From Thermus igniterrae ATCC 700962 (GTDB lineage Bacteria; Deinococcota; Deinococci; Deinococcales; Thermaceae): a DNA stretch of 64,000 bases. How positions within the stretch are numbered: position 1 is the stretch's first letter; every line of letters starts with the position of its first letter. Made by a program: the position numbers and the translations under genes. The notes beneath the pieces were generated by a model that saw only the letters and a list, made by a program, of their open reading frames with translations, did no database searches and was not told where the DNA came from. Of the stretch, positions 44,547 to 51,842 are shown in pieces. The stretch is from NCBI RefSeq assembly GCF_000376265.1, contig NZ_AQWU01000067.1:1-64000 (forward strand). Direction: 5' to 3'.

Positions 44547-45563
44547 ATGCCCCTGGGGCCCTGGCTGGTCCTGGCCGTGGCCGGCCTCCTCTTCCTGGCC
44601 CTCCCCTCCCCGCCAACCCCCCTGCCCTCGCCCAGCCTGCGGGACCTCCTCCCCTACCCCAAAGGGGAGCGGGAGGCCCTGGTGGCCCGCCACCTGGCCA
44701 ACAAGGCCAGCCTGCGCCTCCTCCTGGGCGACGAGGCGGCGCGGGCCTACGACCGCCTCTTGCGCCTGGAGCTGGCCAACCAGCGGGCGGGGAAGCGTTC
44801 GGCCTTTAAGGGGGCCCGGGAGGCCCTGGAGGCGGCCCAGGCCTGGGTGGCGGCCATCGGCCAGGCGGTGCGTCTGGGCCCCGTGGAGCTAAAGGGCCTC
44901 CCCAGCGCTCCCCACCATGTCCTCCCCCACGCCCAGGCCATACGGGCGGCCGCAGGGGCCCTCCGCATCCCCCACGGGGTGCTGGCCGCCATCGTGGACA
45001 ACGAGCAACACGGGGGGGACAAGGCCCTGGGCCTTTCCCGGGGGGTCAGGGAAGCGGCGGACACCCTGGCCAAGGGCCTCGCTGAGGTCCAGGGGGAAGC
45101 ACCCCTAAGCCGCACCCTGGGGCTGGCCCAGATGAGCTGGGAGGACGCCCTAAGGCAGGAGGAAAGGCTACGCCGCTTTGGCGCCTGGGACCCGGCCAAG
45201 CCCTTTCCCCGCACGGAGCTGGAGGCCAGGAAGGCCCTGGAGGACCCCTACCTCAACCTGCTCTTCGCCGCCAGCCGTCTCCGCGGCTTCTTCAACGCCC
45301 TCATGGGCTTACCGTCCGGGGACACCCGGCCCCTGGAGGACCCCTGGCTCTACTACCTGGGCCCCGCCTGGCACAACTACCCCCTAAGGGCGCAGAACCT
45401 GGAAACCTGGGAGGACAGCTTCCACGGCTTTTTCAAAGGCCTCTTCTACCAGGTGGCCCTGGAGGAGCGCTGGCACCTGGAGGGCACCACCCTGACCCCC
45501 CTCAAGGCCTGGGGCCCGGGGAGTACCGGGGGCCCGGGGACGACCCCCGGCCTCACCCCCTAG
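44547..45563 (+). CDS. Exported lysozyme-like (putative lytic transglycosylase-related) protein
   Basis: The protein has 338 aa. An N-terminal hydrophobic segment (WLVLAVAGLLFLALPS) is a signal peptide or anchor. The middle contains IPHGVLAAIVDNEQHGGD and later LGLAQMSWEDALR, an arrangement like the catalytic Glu and GLxQ motifs of lytic transglycosylases and DUF1402-like proteins. The C-terminus is rich in Gly, Pro and Thr. I cannot assign a precise family. It follows the NYN gene by 6 nt and overlaps the convergent DUF402 gene by 4 nt. Confidence 0.65.
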   Translation: MPLGPWLVLAVAGLLFLALPSPPTPLPSPSLRDLLPYPKGEREALVARHLANKASLRLLLGDEAARAYDRLLRLELANQRAGKRSAFKGAREALEAAQAWVAAIGQAVRLGPVELKGLPSAPHHVLPHAQAIRAAAGALRIPHGVLAAIVDNEQHGGDKALGLSRGVREAADTLAKGLAEVQGEAPLSRTLGLAQMSWEDALRQEERLRRFGAWDPAKPFPRTELEARKALEDPYLNLLFAASRLRGFFNALMGLPSGDTRPLEDPWLYYLGPAWHNYPLRAQNLETWEDSFHGFFKGLFYQVALEERWHLEGTTLTPLKAWGPGSTGGPGTTPGLTP

Positions 45564-46084
45564 ACCCGCTCCAGCCAGGGCAGGGGCTCGCCGGGGGGCA
45601 GGACCGGCCAGCGGCCCTGGCGCATGTGGTCCAGAATGGCCTCCACCGCGGCCTCGGCCTGGGCCACCCAGGCCTCTGGGTAAAGGGCGCGCTTGGCCAG
45701 GAACTCCTCCCGGTCAAAGACGGCGCAGGTGTGGTCGGCGCGGCAGCGCACGTCCAGCTCCAGGTCGTACTGGCAAAACCCCACTCCCGTCCACTCCGCC
45801 GGGGTCTGAACGTTCCAGTAGTACTCCAGGACCCGCCCCTCCCGCACATCGGGTCCCCCGGAGTACCAGGCCCCCGGGAAGAAGGCCACGTAGGCGTCGT
45901 GGTCCAGGACCACCGCCCTGCCCTTGGCCACGTGGTGGAAGACCCCCCCTTGGGGGAGGAGGGTGAGCACCCCCTCAGGCCGCACCTCCACCACCCGGGC
46001 CTGCCAGAAGTAATGGAGCGCGTCCCCCGGGAACTTGCGGAACTCCACCCGCACCCAGTCCCCGGGGGAAACCGGCCAGCTCAC
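45560..46084 (-). CDS. DUF402-family protein
   Basis: The protein has 174 aa and the DUF402 (FomD-like) pattern: VVLDHDAYVAFFPGAWYSG, then LEYYWNVQTPAEW and CQYDLELDVRCRAD with FDREEFLAKRALYPE. Relatives are nucleotide or cyclic-phosphate hydrolases needing divalent metal through the Asp-rich YDLELDV segment. Substrate unknown. It is coupled (4-nt overlap) to the small membrane protein gene upstream. Confidence 0.82.
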   Translation of the reverse strand: MSWPVSPGDWVRVEFRKFPGDALHYFWQARVVEVRPEGVLTLLPQGGVFHHVAKGRAVVLDHDAYVAFFPGAWYSGGPDVREGRVLEYYWNVQTPAEWTGVGFCQYDLELDVRCRADHTCAVFDREEFLAKRALYPEAWVAQAEAAVEAILDHMRQGRWPVLPPGEPLPWLERV

Positions 46085-46272
46085 CGCTTGGTGCTGATCC
46101 CCAGCACCCGGTAGAGGGCGCAGAAGCCGGTGATGGCCGTAAAGAGGAGGACCGCGGCCACGACCCCCAGGACCCAGTTCCAGGGGGAAGCCGACTGGAA
46201 GGCAAAGTAGAGGAGCACAAGGGCCAGGACAAAGCGGATGACCCGATCGGTGGTGCTTTCGTTCACCGTCAT
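46081..46272 (-). CDS. DUF2892 (YgaP-type transmembrane domain) protein
   Basis: The protein has 63 aa. MTVNESTTDRVIRFVLALVL leads into two membrane helices with GVVAAVLLFTAITGFCALYRVLGIST, the YgaP_TM/DUF2892 pattern. In YgaP this domain anchors a rhodanese; here it stands alone. It has a true leader: TATACT, then GGAGGTGA before the ATG. It is the first gene of the unit with the DUF402 gene. Confidence 0.87.
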   Translation of the reverse strand: MTVNESTTDRVIRFVLALVLLYFAFQSASPWNWVLGVVAAVLLFTAITGFCALYRVLGISTKR

Positions 46273-46352
46273 TTTTTCACCTCCACTCTCTAAGTATAGC
46301 CGGGCACCCGGGGATATTTGGCCCTCCCTGTGCTACAATAAATCCTTGGCAT

Positions 46353-46429
46353 GGGCCGTTAGCTCAACGGGTTAGAGCGGCCGGCTCATAACCGGTTGGT
46401 TGCAGGTTCAAGTCCTGCACGGCCCACCA
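46353..46429 (+). tRNA. tRNA with CAU anticodon, probably tRNA-Ile2 (lysidine target)
   Basis: This tRNA is 77 nt. The acceptor GGGCCGT pairs with ACGGCCC, and CCA is encoded. The anticodon arm CCGG-CTCATAA-CCGG gives CAT. C4-G69 and C5-G68 in the acceptor stem and the TTGGTTGC variable region resemble tRNA-Ile2, the TilS substrate, more than elongator tRNA-Met; it lacks initiator features. TACAAT about 15 nt upstream is a possible -10. Confidence 0.9.
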
Positions 46430-46431
46430 GC

Positions 46432-46462
46432 AAGGCCCCCCACAGGGGGGCCTTCCCCTTTA
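46432..46462 (+). terminator. Terminator after CAU tRNA
   Basis: A 10-bp stem AAGGCCCCCC / GGGGGGCCTT with a 3-nt loop starts 3 nt after the tRNA and is followed by CCCCTTT. It sits at the 3' end of the convergent lptF/G fragment. Confidence 0.75.
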
Positions 46463-46933
46463 GCGAAGGGCCCGGGCACCTAAGGCCAGGAAGAGCAGGT
46501 TCGCCCCCCAGGCCCCAAGCTCCGGGGGCAAGACCCCAATGCCCGAGAGGGAGCGGCCCAGGAAAAAGGCCCCGTAGTACCCCAAGGCCAGGACCACGCT
46601 CAGGCCCAAGGCGAGCCCAGTGCTCCGCCCATGGCGCAGGGCCATGGCCACCGCCAGGAGCACCAGGACCAGGTTGGCCAGGGGCAGGGCCAGCTTGGAG
46701 TGGAACTCCAGCCTGGCCCGCCAGCGCTCCAGGGGGGGCAGGAAGGGGTCTTTGGCCTTGCGCCAGGCCTCGGAGAGGCTGTCCTGGCCGAAGCTGAAGG
46801 TGTCCGCGTAGTCGGCGATGGCCCGGGCCCGGGAGAGGTCAGACTCCACCTCCAAAACCTCCCCCTGGCTCACCACCCGGAAGACCCGCCGCACCTGGGC
46901 GAGGAGGTCCGAGGCCTCCTCGAGGCCCGGCAC
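46460..46933 (-). pseudogene. Truncated LptF/LptG-family permease (C-terminal fragment)
   Basis: The frame encodes 157 aa that match only the last third of LptF/LptG (YjgP/YjgQ) permeases: RARLEFHSKLALPLANLVLVLLAVAMALR, then ALGYYGAFFLGRSL and LPPELGAWGANLLFLALGARAL. Full-length proteins are about 350 aa. A GTG at 46933 is the first possible start; an in-frame TAA lies two codons before it, and the N-terminal helices and most of the jelly-roll are missing. The break abuts another gene remnant, so this is probably a relic. Confidence 0.75.
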
Positions 46934-46944
46934 GGCTTAGGTAG

Positions 46945-47270
46945 ACGCCCGGATCACCCTACTATAAGGAACGTGTGGCCAAAGCCCAGGTGGAGTAAGA
47001 GCAAGTAAACCAGACCCTCGAGCTGGCCAGAAACGTCTACCTAGCCCTAATCCAGAAGAAGACCGAACTCCAAAACTCCAAATTGAACTGGTCAGCTCCC
47101 AGAACAGTCTGGCCCAGGTCATCGCCCCTGCGTACCCCATCTACGAGAAGGTGGCCCCCAAGCGCGGGCTCATCTTCGCCCTGGCGGTGGTCCTGGGGCT
47201 CATGCTGGGCATCATGGCCGCCTTCGTGGCCGAGGCATTGAGGCCTGAGGAGACCCCCAAGGCGGCCTAG
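46945..47270 (+). pseudogene. Decayed Wzz/chain-length-determinant gene remnant
   Basis: Reading frame +1 from 46945 gives SPYYKERVAKAQVE, a TAA stop at 46996-46998, then EQVNQTLELARNVYLALIQKK. After a frameshift near 47080-47082 the reading continues as IELVSSQNSLAQVIAP, YPIYEKVAPKRGL and a C-terminal membrane helix ALAVVLGLMLGIMAAFVAEAL, stopping at 47268. This coiled coil, proline motif and membrane helix is the C-terminal end of Wzz/GNVR polysaccharide chain-length proteins. No intact gene lies in 46934-47271. Confidence 0.75.
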
Positions 47271-47271
47271 C

Positions 47272-48318
47272 CTAGGGCCGCCGCATCCGCCCGAGGACCT
47301 CCTCTAAGGGGGTGGTGAAGACCCCCAGGGCGTAGTCCCCCACCCCGCCCACGAAGACGAGCTCCTCGCCGACGCGAAAGAGGCCGTTGCCGTAAAGGGT
47401 TAGGGGCCGGTCCCCCAGGGACTCCACCAGTCCCTGGGGGGCAAGGAGGTAGGGGGTGAGTCCGAGAAGATCTCCCTGGCGCGAGAGGCGGGCAAACCCG
47501 TGGCGGTAGGAGAAGTCCTCCCGGAGGATGCCGTGGTAGGCCACCAGGTAGGTGCCGTCTCCCAGAGGCAGGGCGTTGGTGGACCAGCCCACCTTGAACT
47601 CAAAGGGCTCGGGGACCAGGACGGGTTCCAGGCCCGTGGCCCGGAGGCTTTTCCAGTCCAGGTGGCCCCGCCAGCCGAGGTCGGGGAGGTGGGGGAGGCT
47701 TGGGCGCAGGAGAAAGGCCCCCCCTTCCAGAAAGGTGGCGTTCTTGGTGGGGAGCAAAAGCCCCTCCCCTTCCCGGCCCACTCGCACCACCCCCTTGCGC
47801 CGCATCCGAAGGTCCGGGGTGAGCTCGGCCAGGGCCAGCACGGGGAAGAAGACATCCTTGTGCTCGGTGAGGGCCGCCTCCCCCACCTTGCCCACCCCGG
47901 TGTAGAAGAGGGCGAAGCCATCCCCAAGGGCATGGGCCCGGGCGTCCTCGCATCCCCTCGAGGCCTCCCACACCTCCGTAGGGTAGAGGACGATCTCCAC
48001 CGGCAAGGGGTCGGGGACCCTCCCCGCAAGGAGGTCCTCCACGGGCAGAGCGGCATGGCCGATGGCCGAGACATAGCTGTAGTACTCAAAGACCAGCCGG
48101 GGGAAGAGGTGGATCACCCCCTCCTTAAGGACGGCCCCGGGATTGAAGGCGGCTAGGGGGCGCTGCCTCAGGTGGTTCTCCACCCGGATGGCCTCGGGGG
48201 AGATGTAGAGGCGCCGGCGGAAGATGTCCTCCGTCCGGGGAGGGCGCAGGCCCTGGACCTGGGCCAGGAAGGAGCGGCCCTTCTCCACCAGGGTTGCCTC
48301 CAGCTCGGAAAGCCCCAT
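47272..48318 (-). CDS. GH130-family glycoside phosphorylase
   Basis: The protein has 348 aa and a five-bladed propeller fold of GH130: NPGAVLKEGVIHLFPR, GCEDARAH (catalytic Asp region), LLPTKNATF and KVGWSTNALPLGDGTYLVAYHG. GH130 enzymes phosphorolyse beta-mannosidic linkages (mannosyl-glucose, mannobiose, mannosyl-GlcNAc). It has no signal peptide. TACCAT is 6 nt before the ATG. It is divergent from the LacI-family gene and next to a sugar transporter, which suggests intracellular use of imported mannosides. Confidence 0.88.
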   Translation of the reverse strand: MGLSELEATLVEKGRSFLAQVQGLRPPRTEDIFRRRLYISPEAIRVENHLRQRPLAAFNPGAVLKEGVIHLFPRLVFEYYSYVSAIGHAALPVEDLLAGRVPDPLPVEIVLYPTEVWEASRGCEDARAHALGDGFALFYTGVGKVGEAALTEHKDVFFPVLALAELTPDLRMRRKGVVRVGREGEGLLLPTKNATFLEGGAFLLRPSLPHLPDLGWRGHLDWKSLRATGLEPVLVPEPFEFKVGWSTNALPLGDGTYLVAYHGILREDFSYRHGFARLSRQGDLLGLTPYLLAPQGLVESLGDRPLTLYGNGLFRVGEELVFVGGVGDYALGVFTTPLEEVLGRMRRP

Positions 48319-48371
48319 GGGGTCATGGTAGCGGAGGCGAGGCCCGGGAAAGGGAAAGAGACCCTAGGCCC

Positions 48372-48418
48372 TTGACAGGGAGGGGCAGGGGGGTTTAGAG
48401 TTTTCGTAAACGTTTACG
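48372..48418 (+). promoter_or_regulatory. Promoter and operator of the LacI-family gene
   Basis: TTGACA (48372-48377) and TTAGAG (48395-48400) are 17 bp apart. A perfect 14-bp palindrome, CGTAAACGTTTACG (48405-48418), covers the predicted start and ends one base before the ATG. Its central CG and symmetry are typical of LacI-family operators, so autorepression is likely. Confidence 0.8.
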
Positions 48419-49402
48419 ATGGCACGGAATGGGCGTCTGACCATAAAGGAGATCGCCAAGGCCGCAAACGTTTCCGTAGGCACGGTGAGCCGGGCCCTCA
48501 ACGGCCGCCCCGGGGTGAGCCCAGAGACCCGGGCCCGGGTGCTGGAGGCGGTCCGCGCCCTGGGGTTCGTGCCCAGCGTGGCCGCCCGGGAACTGGTGGG
48601 TAAGTCCACCACCGTGGGCCTCCTCTTCGCCCCGGGGGTGCGGCGGTACACCCCCTATTTCGCCCTGCTCCTGGAGGCCCTCTCCGAGGCCCTCTGGCGG
48701 GAGGGCCTGAGGGTGGCCGAGGTGCCCACGGACGCCCGGGGCCTGCCCCAGGAGGAGGCCCTGGGCTACCTCCTCCTGGGGGCCCACGACCACGACCCCC
48801 GCCTCGAGGCCCTCCGCACCCGGGGCACCCCCTTCGTCCTCATCGGGGCCTACCCCGGGGTCTTCTGGGTGGCCCCCGACGACCGGGATGGGGGCTACCA
48901 GGCCACCCGCCACCTGCTGGAGCTGGGCCACCGGGAAGTGGCCCACCTCACCGGCCACCCCCACCACCAGGCCGGTAGGGAGCGCCTCCTGGGGTACAAG
49001 AAGGCCCTCCTGGAAGCCGGCCTCACCTTCCGCTCCGAACTGGTGCTGGACGGCAACTTTGACGCCCTCGCCGCCTACCGGGCGGTGCGCCGCGCCTGGG
49101 AGGGGGGGTTGCGCTTCACCGCCCTCTTCGCCGCCTCGGACGAGATGGCCCTGGGGGCCTGGGCAGCCCTGGAGGACCTGGGCCTGCGGGTGCCCCAGGA
49201 GGTGAGCCTGGTGGGCTACGACGACCTGCCCGACCTGGGGGAGAGGCTCACCACCATCCACCAGGACATCCCCGCCATCGCCCGGGAGGCGGTGGCCCTC
49301 CTGAAGCTGGCCCTCGAGGGCCACCCACCCCAGGGCCGCCGCCTCCCCGTGCACCTGGTCCCCCGGGGGACCACGGCGCGAAGGGAGGTGGGAGCAGGCT
49401 AA
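48419..49402 (+). CDS. LacI-family transcriptional regulator
   Basis: The protein has 327 aa. The N-terminal LacI helix-turn-helix and hinge are clear (TIKEIAKAANVSVGTVSRALNG at 8-29, then FVPSVAARELVG). The periplasmic-binding-protein-like effector domain spans about 62-320 (FAASDEMALGAWAALEDLG; LVGYDDLPDLGERLTTI). It presumably responds to a sugar imported by the transporter encoded downstream and binds the palindrome at its own start. No second copy of that palindrome is seen before the transporter genes or GH130. Confidence 0.92.
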   Translation: MARNGRLTIKEIAKAANVSVGTVSRALNGRPGVSPETRARVLEAVRALGFVPSVAARELVGKSTTVGLLFAPGVRRYTPYFALLLEALSEALWREGLRVAEVPTDARGLPQEEALGYLLLGAHDHDPRLEALRTRGTPFVLIGAYPGVFWVAPDDRDGGYQATRHLLELGHREVAHLTGHPHHQAGRERLLGYKKALLEAGLTFRSELVLDGNFDALAAYRAVRRAWEGGLRFTALFAASDEMALGAWAALEDLGLRVPQEVSLVGYDDLPDLGERLTTIHQDIPAIAREAVALLKLALEGHPPQGRRLPVHLVPRGTTARREVGAG

Positions 49403-49456
49403 AGACCCCTTGTCGGCCCTCGGCCCCAGGCTTTTTGGCCCTTTGGTGAGGTAAGG

Positions 49457-50692
49457 ATGCGTAGGATTGCGGTTTTGTTCCTGGCCCTGGTGGGCCTCGG
49501 TGCCCTGGCCCAGACCCAGGTGCGCATTTCGGGCTGGGGCGGTACGGATATCGCCATCGTCAACGGCCTTTTGAAGGACGTGGTGCAGCCCCGGATGGAC
49601 CGGGAGGGGATCCGGGTGGTCTACGAGCCCATTGAGGGGGACTACACCCAGTGGCTCTTCAACGCCCTCTCCGCGGGCACCGCCCCCGACCTCTTCTACG
49701 TGGACATCTTCTGGTCGGAAAGCCTCTTCGCCACGGGGCGGGTGGAGCCCTTAGACCGCTACTTCACCCCGGCGGAACGGGGGGAGTTCCTGAGCAACCT
49801 GCTCCAGGCCTTCACCTACGGAGGCAGGCTGTACGGCATCCCCAAGGACTTCAACACCCTGGCCCTCCAGTTCAACAAGGACCTCTTTGACGAGGCCAAG
49901 GTGCCCTACCCCAACCAGCAGGACACCTGGGAGACCTTTGAGGCGAAGCTACGGCAGGTGCAGGAAAGGCTGAAGGACGTGGCCGGCCTCTGCGTGGTGG
50001 CCGACTTTGCCCGCTTTGGGGCCTTCGCCTTCGCCGCGGGCTGGAAGCCCTTTGACGAGAAGGGACACACCATCTTGGACGGGAACTTCCGCCGGGCCTT
50101 TGAGTGGTACACCGGCCTGGTCCGGCGGGGGGCGGCCAGGTTCGCCCAGGACCTGGGCGAGGGCTGGACCGGGGGTTGCTTCGGCGGGGAAAAGGCGGCC
50201 ACGGCCCTGGAGGGGGCCTGGATCGCCGGCTTCCTACGGGACAAGGCCCCCAACCTGCGCTACGGTACCACCTTCCTGCCCCTGGACCCCGTGAGCAAAA
50301 GGCGGGGCAACTTCGTCTACACCGTGTCCTGGAGCCTGAACGCCGCCAGCAAGAACAAGGAGGCGGCGGTCAAGGTGCTCAAGGCCCTCACCTCCCCCGA
50401 GGCCCAGCAGTGGGTGCTGGAGCGGGGCCTGGCCATCCCCAGCCGCCGCGCCCTGGCCAACAACCCCTACTTCCAGCGTCCGGGCAAGGAGCCCGAGCTG
50501 AACCGCATCGTCTTCCAGGGCTCCACCCCGCAAGGGGGGAACGTCTTCCCCTTCAAGTTCCGCAGCCTGGGCGGCGACTGGATGCGGCCCATCAACGACG
50601 CCCTCCTGGCGGTGATGACCGGGCAGAAGGGCGTGGACCAGGCCCTTAGGGACGCCCAGGCCGCCCTGGACCGGCTCACGGGCAGGCGGTAA
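49457..50692 (+). CDS. Sugar ABC transporter substrate-binding protein (family 1)
   Basis: The protein has 411 aa. A signal peptide (RIAVLFLALVGLGALAQ) precedes a family 1 carbohydrate-binding fold: LFNALSAGTAPDLFYVDIFW, GRLYGIPKDFNTLALQFNKDLF, KAATALEGAWIAGF and AAVKVLKALTSPEAQQWV. It is the periplasmic receptor for the two permeases downstream. GAGGTAAGG precedes the ATG. A hairpin after the stop probably keeps its level above that of the permeases. Confidence 0.92.
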   Translation: MRRIAVLFLALVGLGALAQTQVRISGWGGTDIAIVNGLLKDVVQPRMDREGIRVVYEPIEGDYTQWLFNALSAGTAPDLFYVDIFWSESLFATGRVEPLDRYFTPAERGEFLSNLLQAFTYGGRLYGIPKDFNTLALQFNKDLFDEAKVPYPNQQDTWETFEAKLRQVQERLKDVAGLCVVADFARFGAFAFAAGWKPFDEKGHTILDGNFRRAFEWYTGLVRRGAARFAQDLGEGWTGGCFGGEKAATALEGAWIAGFLRDKAPNLRYGTTFLPLDPVSKRRGNFVYTVSWSLNAASKNKEAAVKVLKALTSPEAQQWVLERGLAIPSRRALANNPYFQRPGKEPELNRIVFQGSTPQGGNVFPFKFRSLGGDWMRPINDALLAVMTGQKGVDQALRDAQAALDRLTGRR

Positions 50693-50701
50693 AGGGGCTT
50701 T

Positions 50702-50729
50702 GGGGGGCGGCCTGTGCCGCCCCCCTTTT
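50702..50729 (+). terminator. Intercistronic terminator/attenuator in sugar ABC operon
   Basis: GGGGGGCGGC / GCCGCCCCCC with a 4-nt loop, followed by TTTT, lies between the binding-protein and first permease genes and ends 9 nt before the permease ATG. Its form is that of an intrinsic terminator, so partial readthrough is expected to set the receptor-to-permease ratio. Confidence 0.75.
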
Positions 50730-50738
50730 AGGAGCGCC

Positions 50739-51842
50739 ATGCGGCTCAAGGCAAGAACCCTCGAGGGCCTCTACGCCCTCCTCCTCCTCCTCCCTTTCCT
50801 CTTCACCCTGCTGGTCTTCTTCCTCTACGCCTTCCTGCGGGCGGTCTACTTCAGCTTCACCGACTACGACCTCTTCTCTCCTCCCCGCTGGGTGGGGCTC
50901 GCCAACTACCTCAGGCTCTTCCAGGAGCCCCTCTTCCTCACCGCCTTAAAGCACACCCTGGCCTACAGCCTCATCGTCACCGCCCTCCAGACCCTCCTGG
51001 CCCTCCTCCTGGCCATCGCCCTGAACCAGCCCCTCAGGGGGATCACCCTCTTCCGCACCCTCTACTACCTCCCCTCGGTGATCTCCACCGCGGCGGCCAG
51101 CCTCCTCCTCCTCTGGCTCTTCCAGCGCACGGGCCTGGTCAACCAGGGGCTCTCCCTCCTCCTGGCCCACCTGCCCCACTTGGGGGCCTTCCTCCTCCTC
51201 TTCCTGGCCTTCCAGGGGGTCCAGGTGGCCTGGGAGCGGCGGAAGGGCCTACCCACCCCCTTCTTTGACCCGGCCCTGGCCGCCCTCTCCCTCCTCCTGG
51301 CCCTCCTGGGGGTCTACGCCCTGGGGGCCTTGGGGGCTCTGGTCCCCAGGGAGGTACGGGTGGAGGTGCCCTGGCTCCCCAGCCGGGCCAGCTTCCTGGG
51401 CCTCCCCTACCCCCTTTGGGCCATCATCCTCATGAACACCTACACCACCATCCCCACCTTCATGGTCCTCTTCCTGGCGGGGCTTAAGGGCATTCCCCGG
51501 ACCCTCTATGAGGCGGCGGCCCTGGACGGGGCCACCCCCTGGGTGATGTTCCGCCACATCACCGTTCCCCTCCTCAGGCCCGTCCTCTTCCTGGTGATCA
51601 CCATGGGCCTCATCGGCACCCTGCAGCTTTTTGACCAGGTGCTCTTCGTGGGCGGCTCGGGCGGGGCCCCCCTGGAAAGCACCATCACCCTGGCCTTTTA
51701 CGTGTACAACAACGTCTTCCCCTCGGGGGCCAGCCCGCGGGTGGGGCTGGCCTCGGCGGCGGCCTTGGTCCTGGCGGGGCTCACCCTCCTCATCGTCCTG
51801 GTGCAACGGCGCTTCGGCGTGGGGGAAAGGGGGTGGTCCTGA
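50739..51842 (+). CDS. Sugar ABC transporter permease (MalF type) with insertion
   Basis: The protein has 367 aa, about 70 more than usual. It has N-terminal helices, FRTLYYLPSVISTAAASLLLLWLFQ, and the EAA loop YEAAALDGATPWVMFRHITVP. An insertion at about 150-235, containing two extra hydrophobic helices and a short exported loop, interrupts the normal run from TGLVNQ to the WAIILMNTYTTIP helix. The ATG at 50739 follows TAGGAG; it is preferred over an upstream GTG lying in the hairpin. The stop overlaps the next gene (TGATG). Confidence 0.9.
   Translation: MRLKARTLEGLYALLLLLPFLFTLLVFFLYAFLRAVYFSFTDYDLFSPPRWVGLANYLRLFQEPLFLTALKHTLAYSLIVTALQTLLALLLAIALNQPLRGITLFRTLYYLPSVISTAAASLLLLWLFQRTGLVNQGLSLLLAHLPHLGAFLLLFLAFQGVQVAWERRKGLPTPFFDPALAALSLLLALLGVYALGALGALVPREVRVEVPWLPSRASFLGLPYPLWAIILMNTYTTIPTFMVLFLAGLKGIPRTLYEAAALDGATPWVMFRHITVPLLRPVLFLVITMGLIGTLQLFDQVLFVGGSGGAPLESTITLAFYVYNNVFPSGASPRVGLASAAALVLAGLTLLIVLVQRRFGVGERGWS

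Noticed and set aside
46934-47140. A possible new small gene in the region after the LptF/G fragment
   Set aside because: The plus strand reads as the end of a Wzz-type protein with one stop and one frameshift, which explains the region better.
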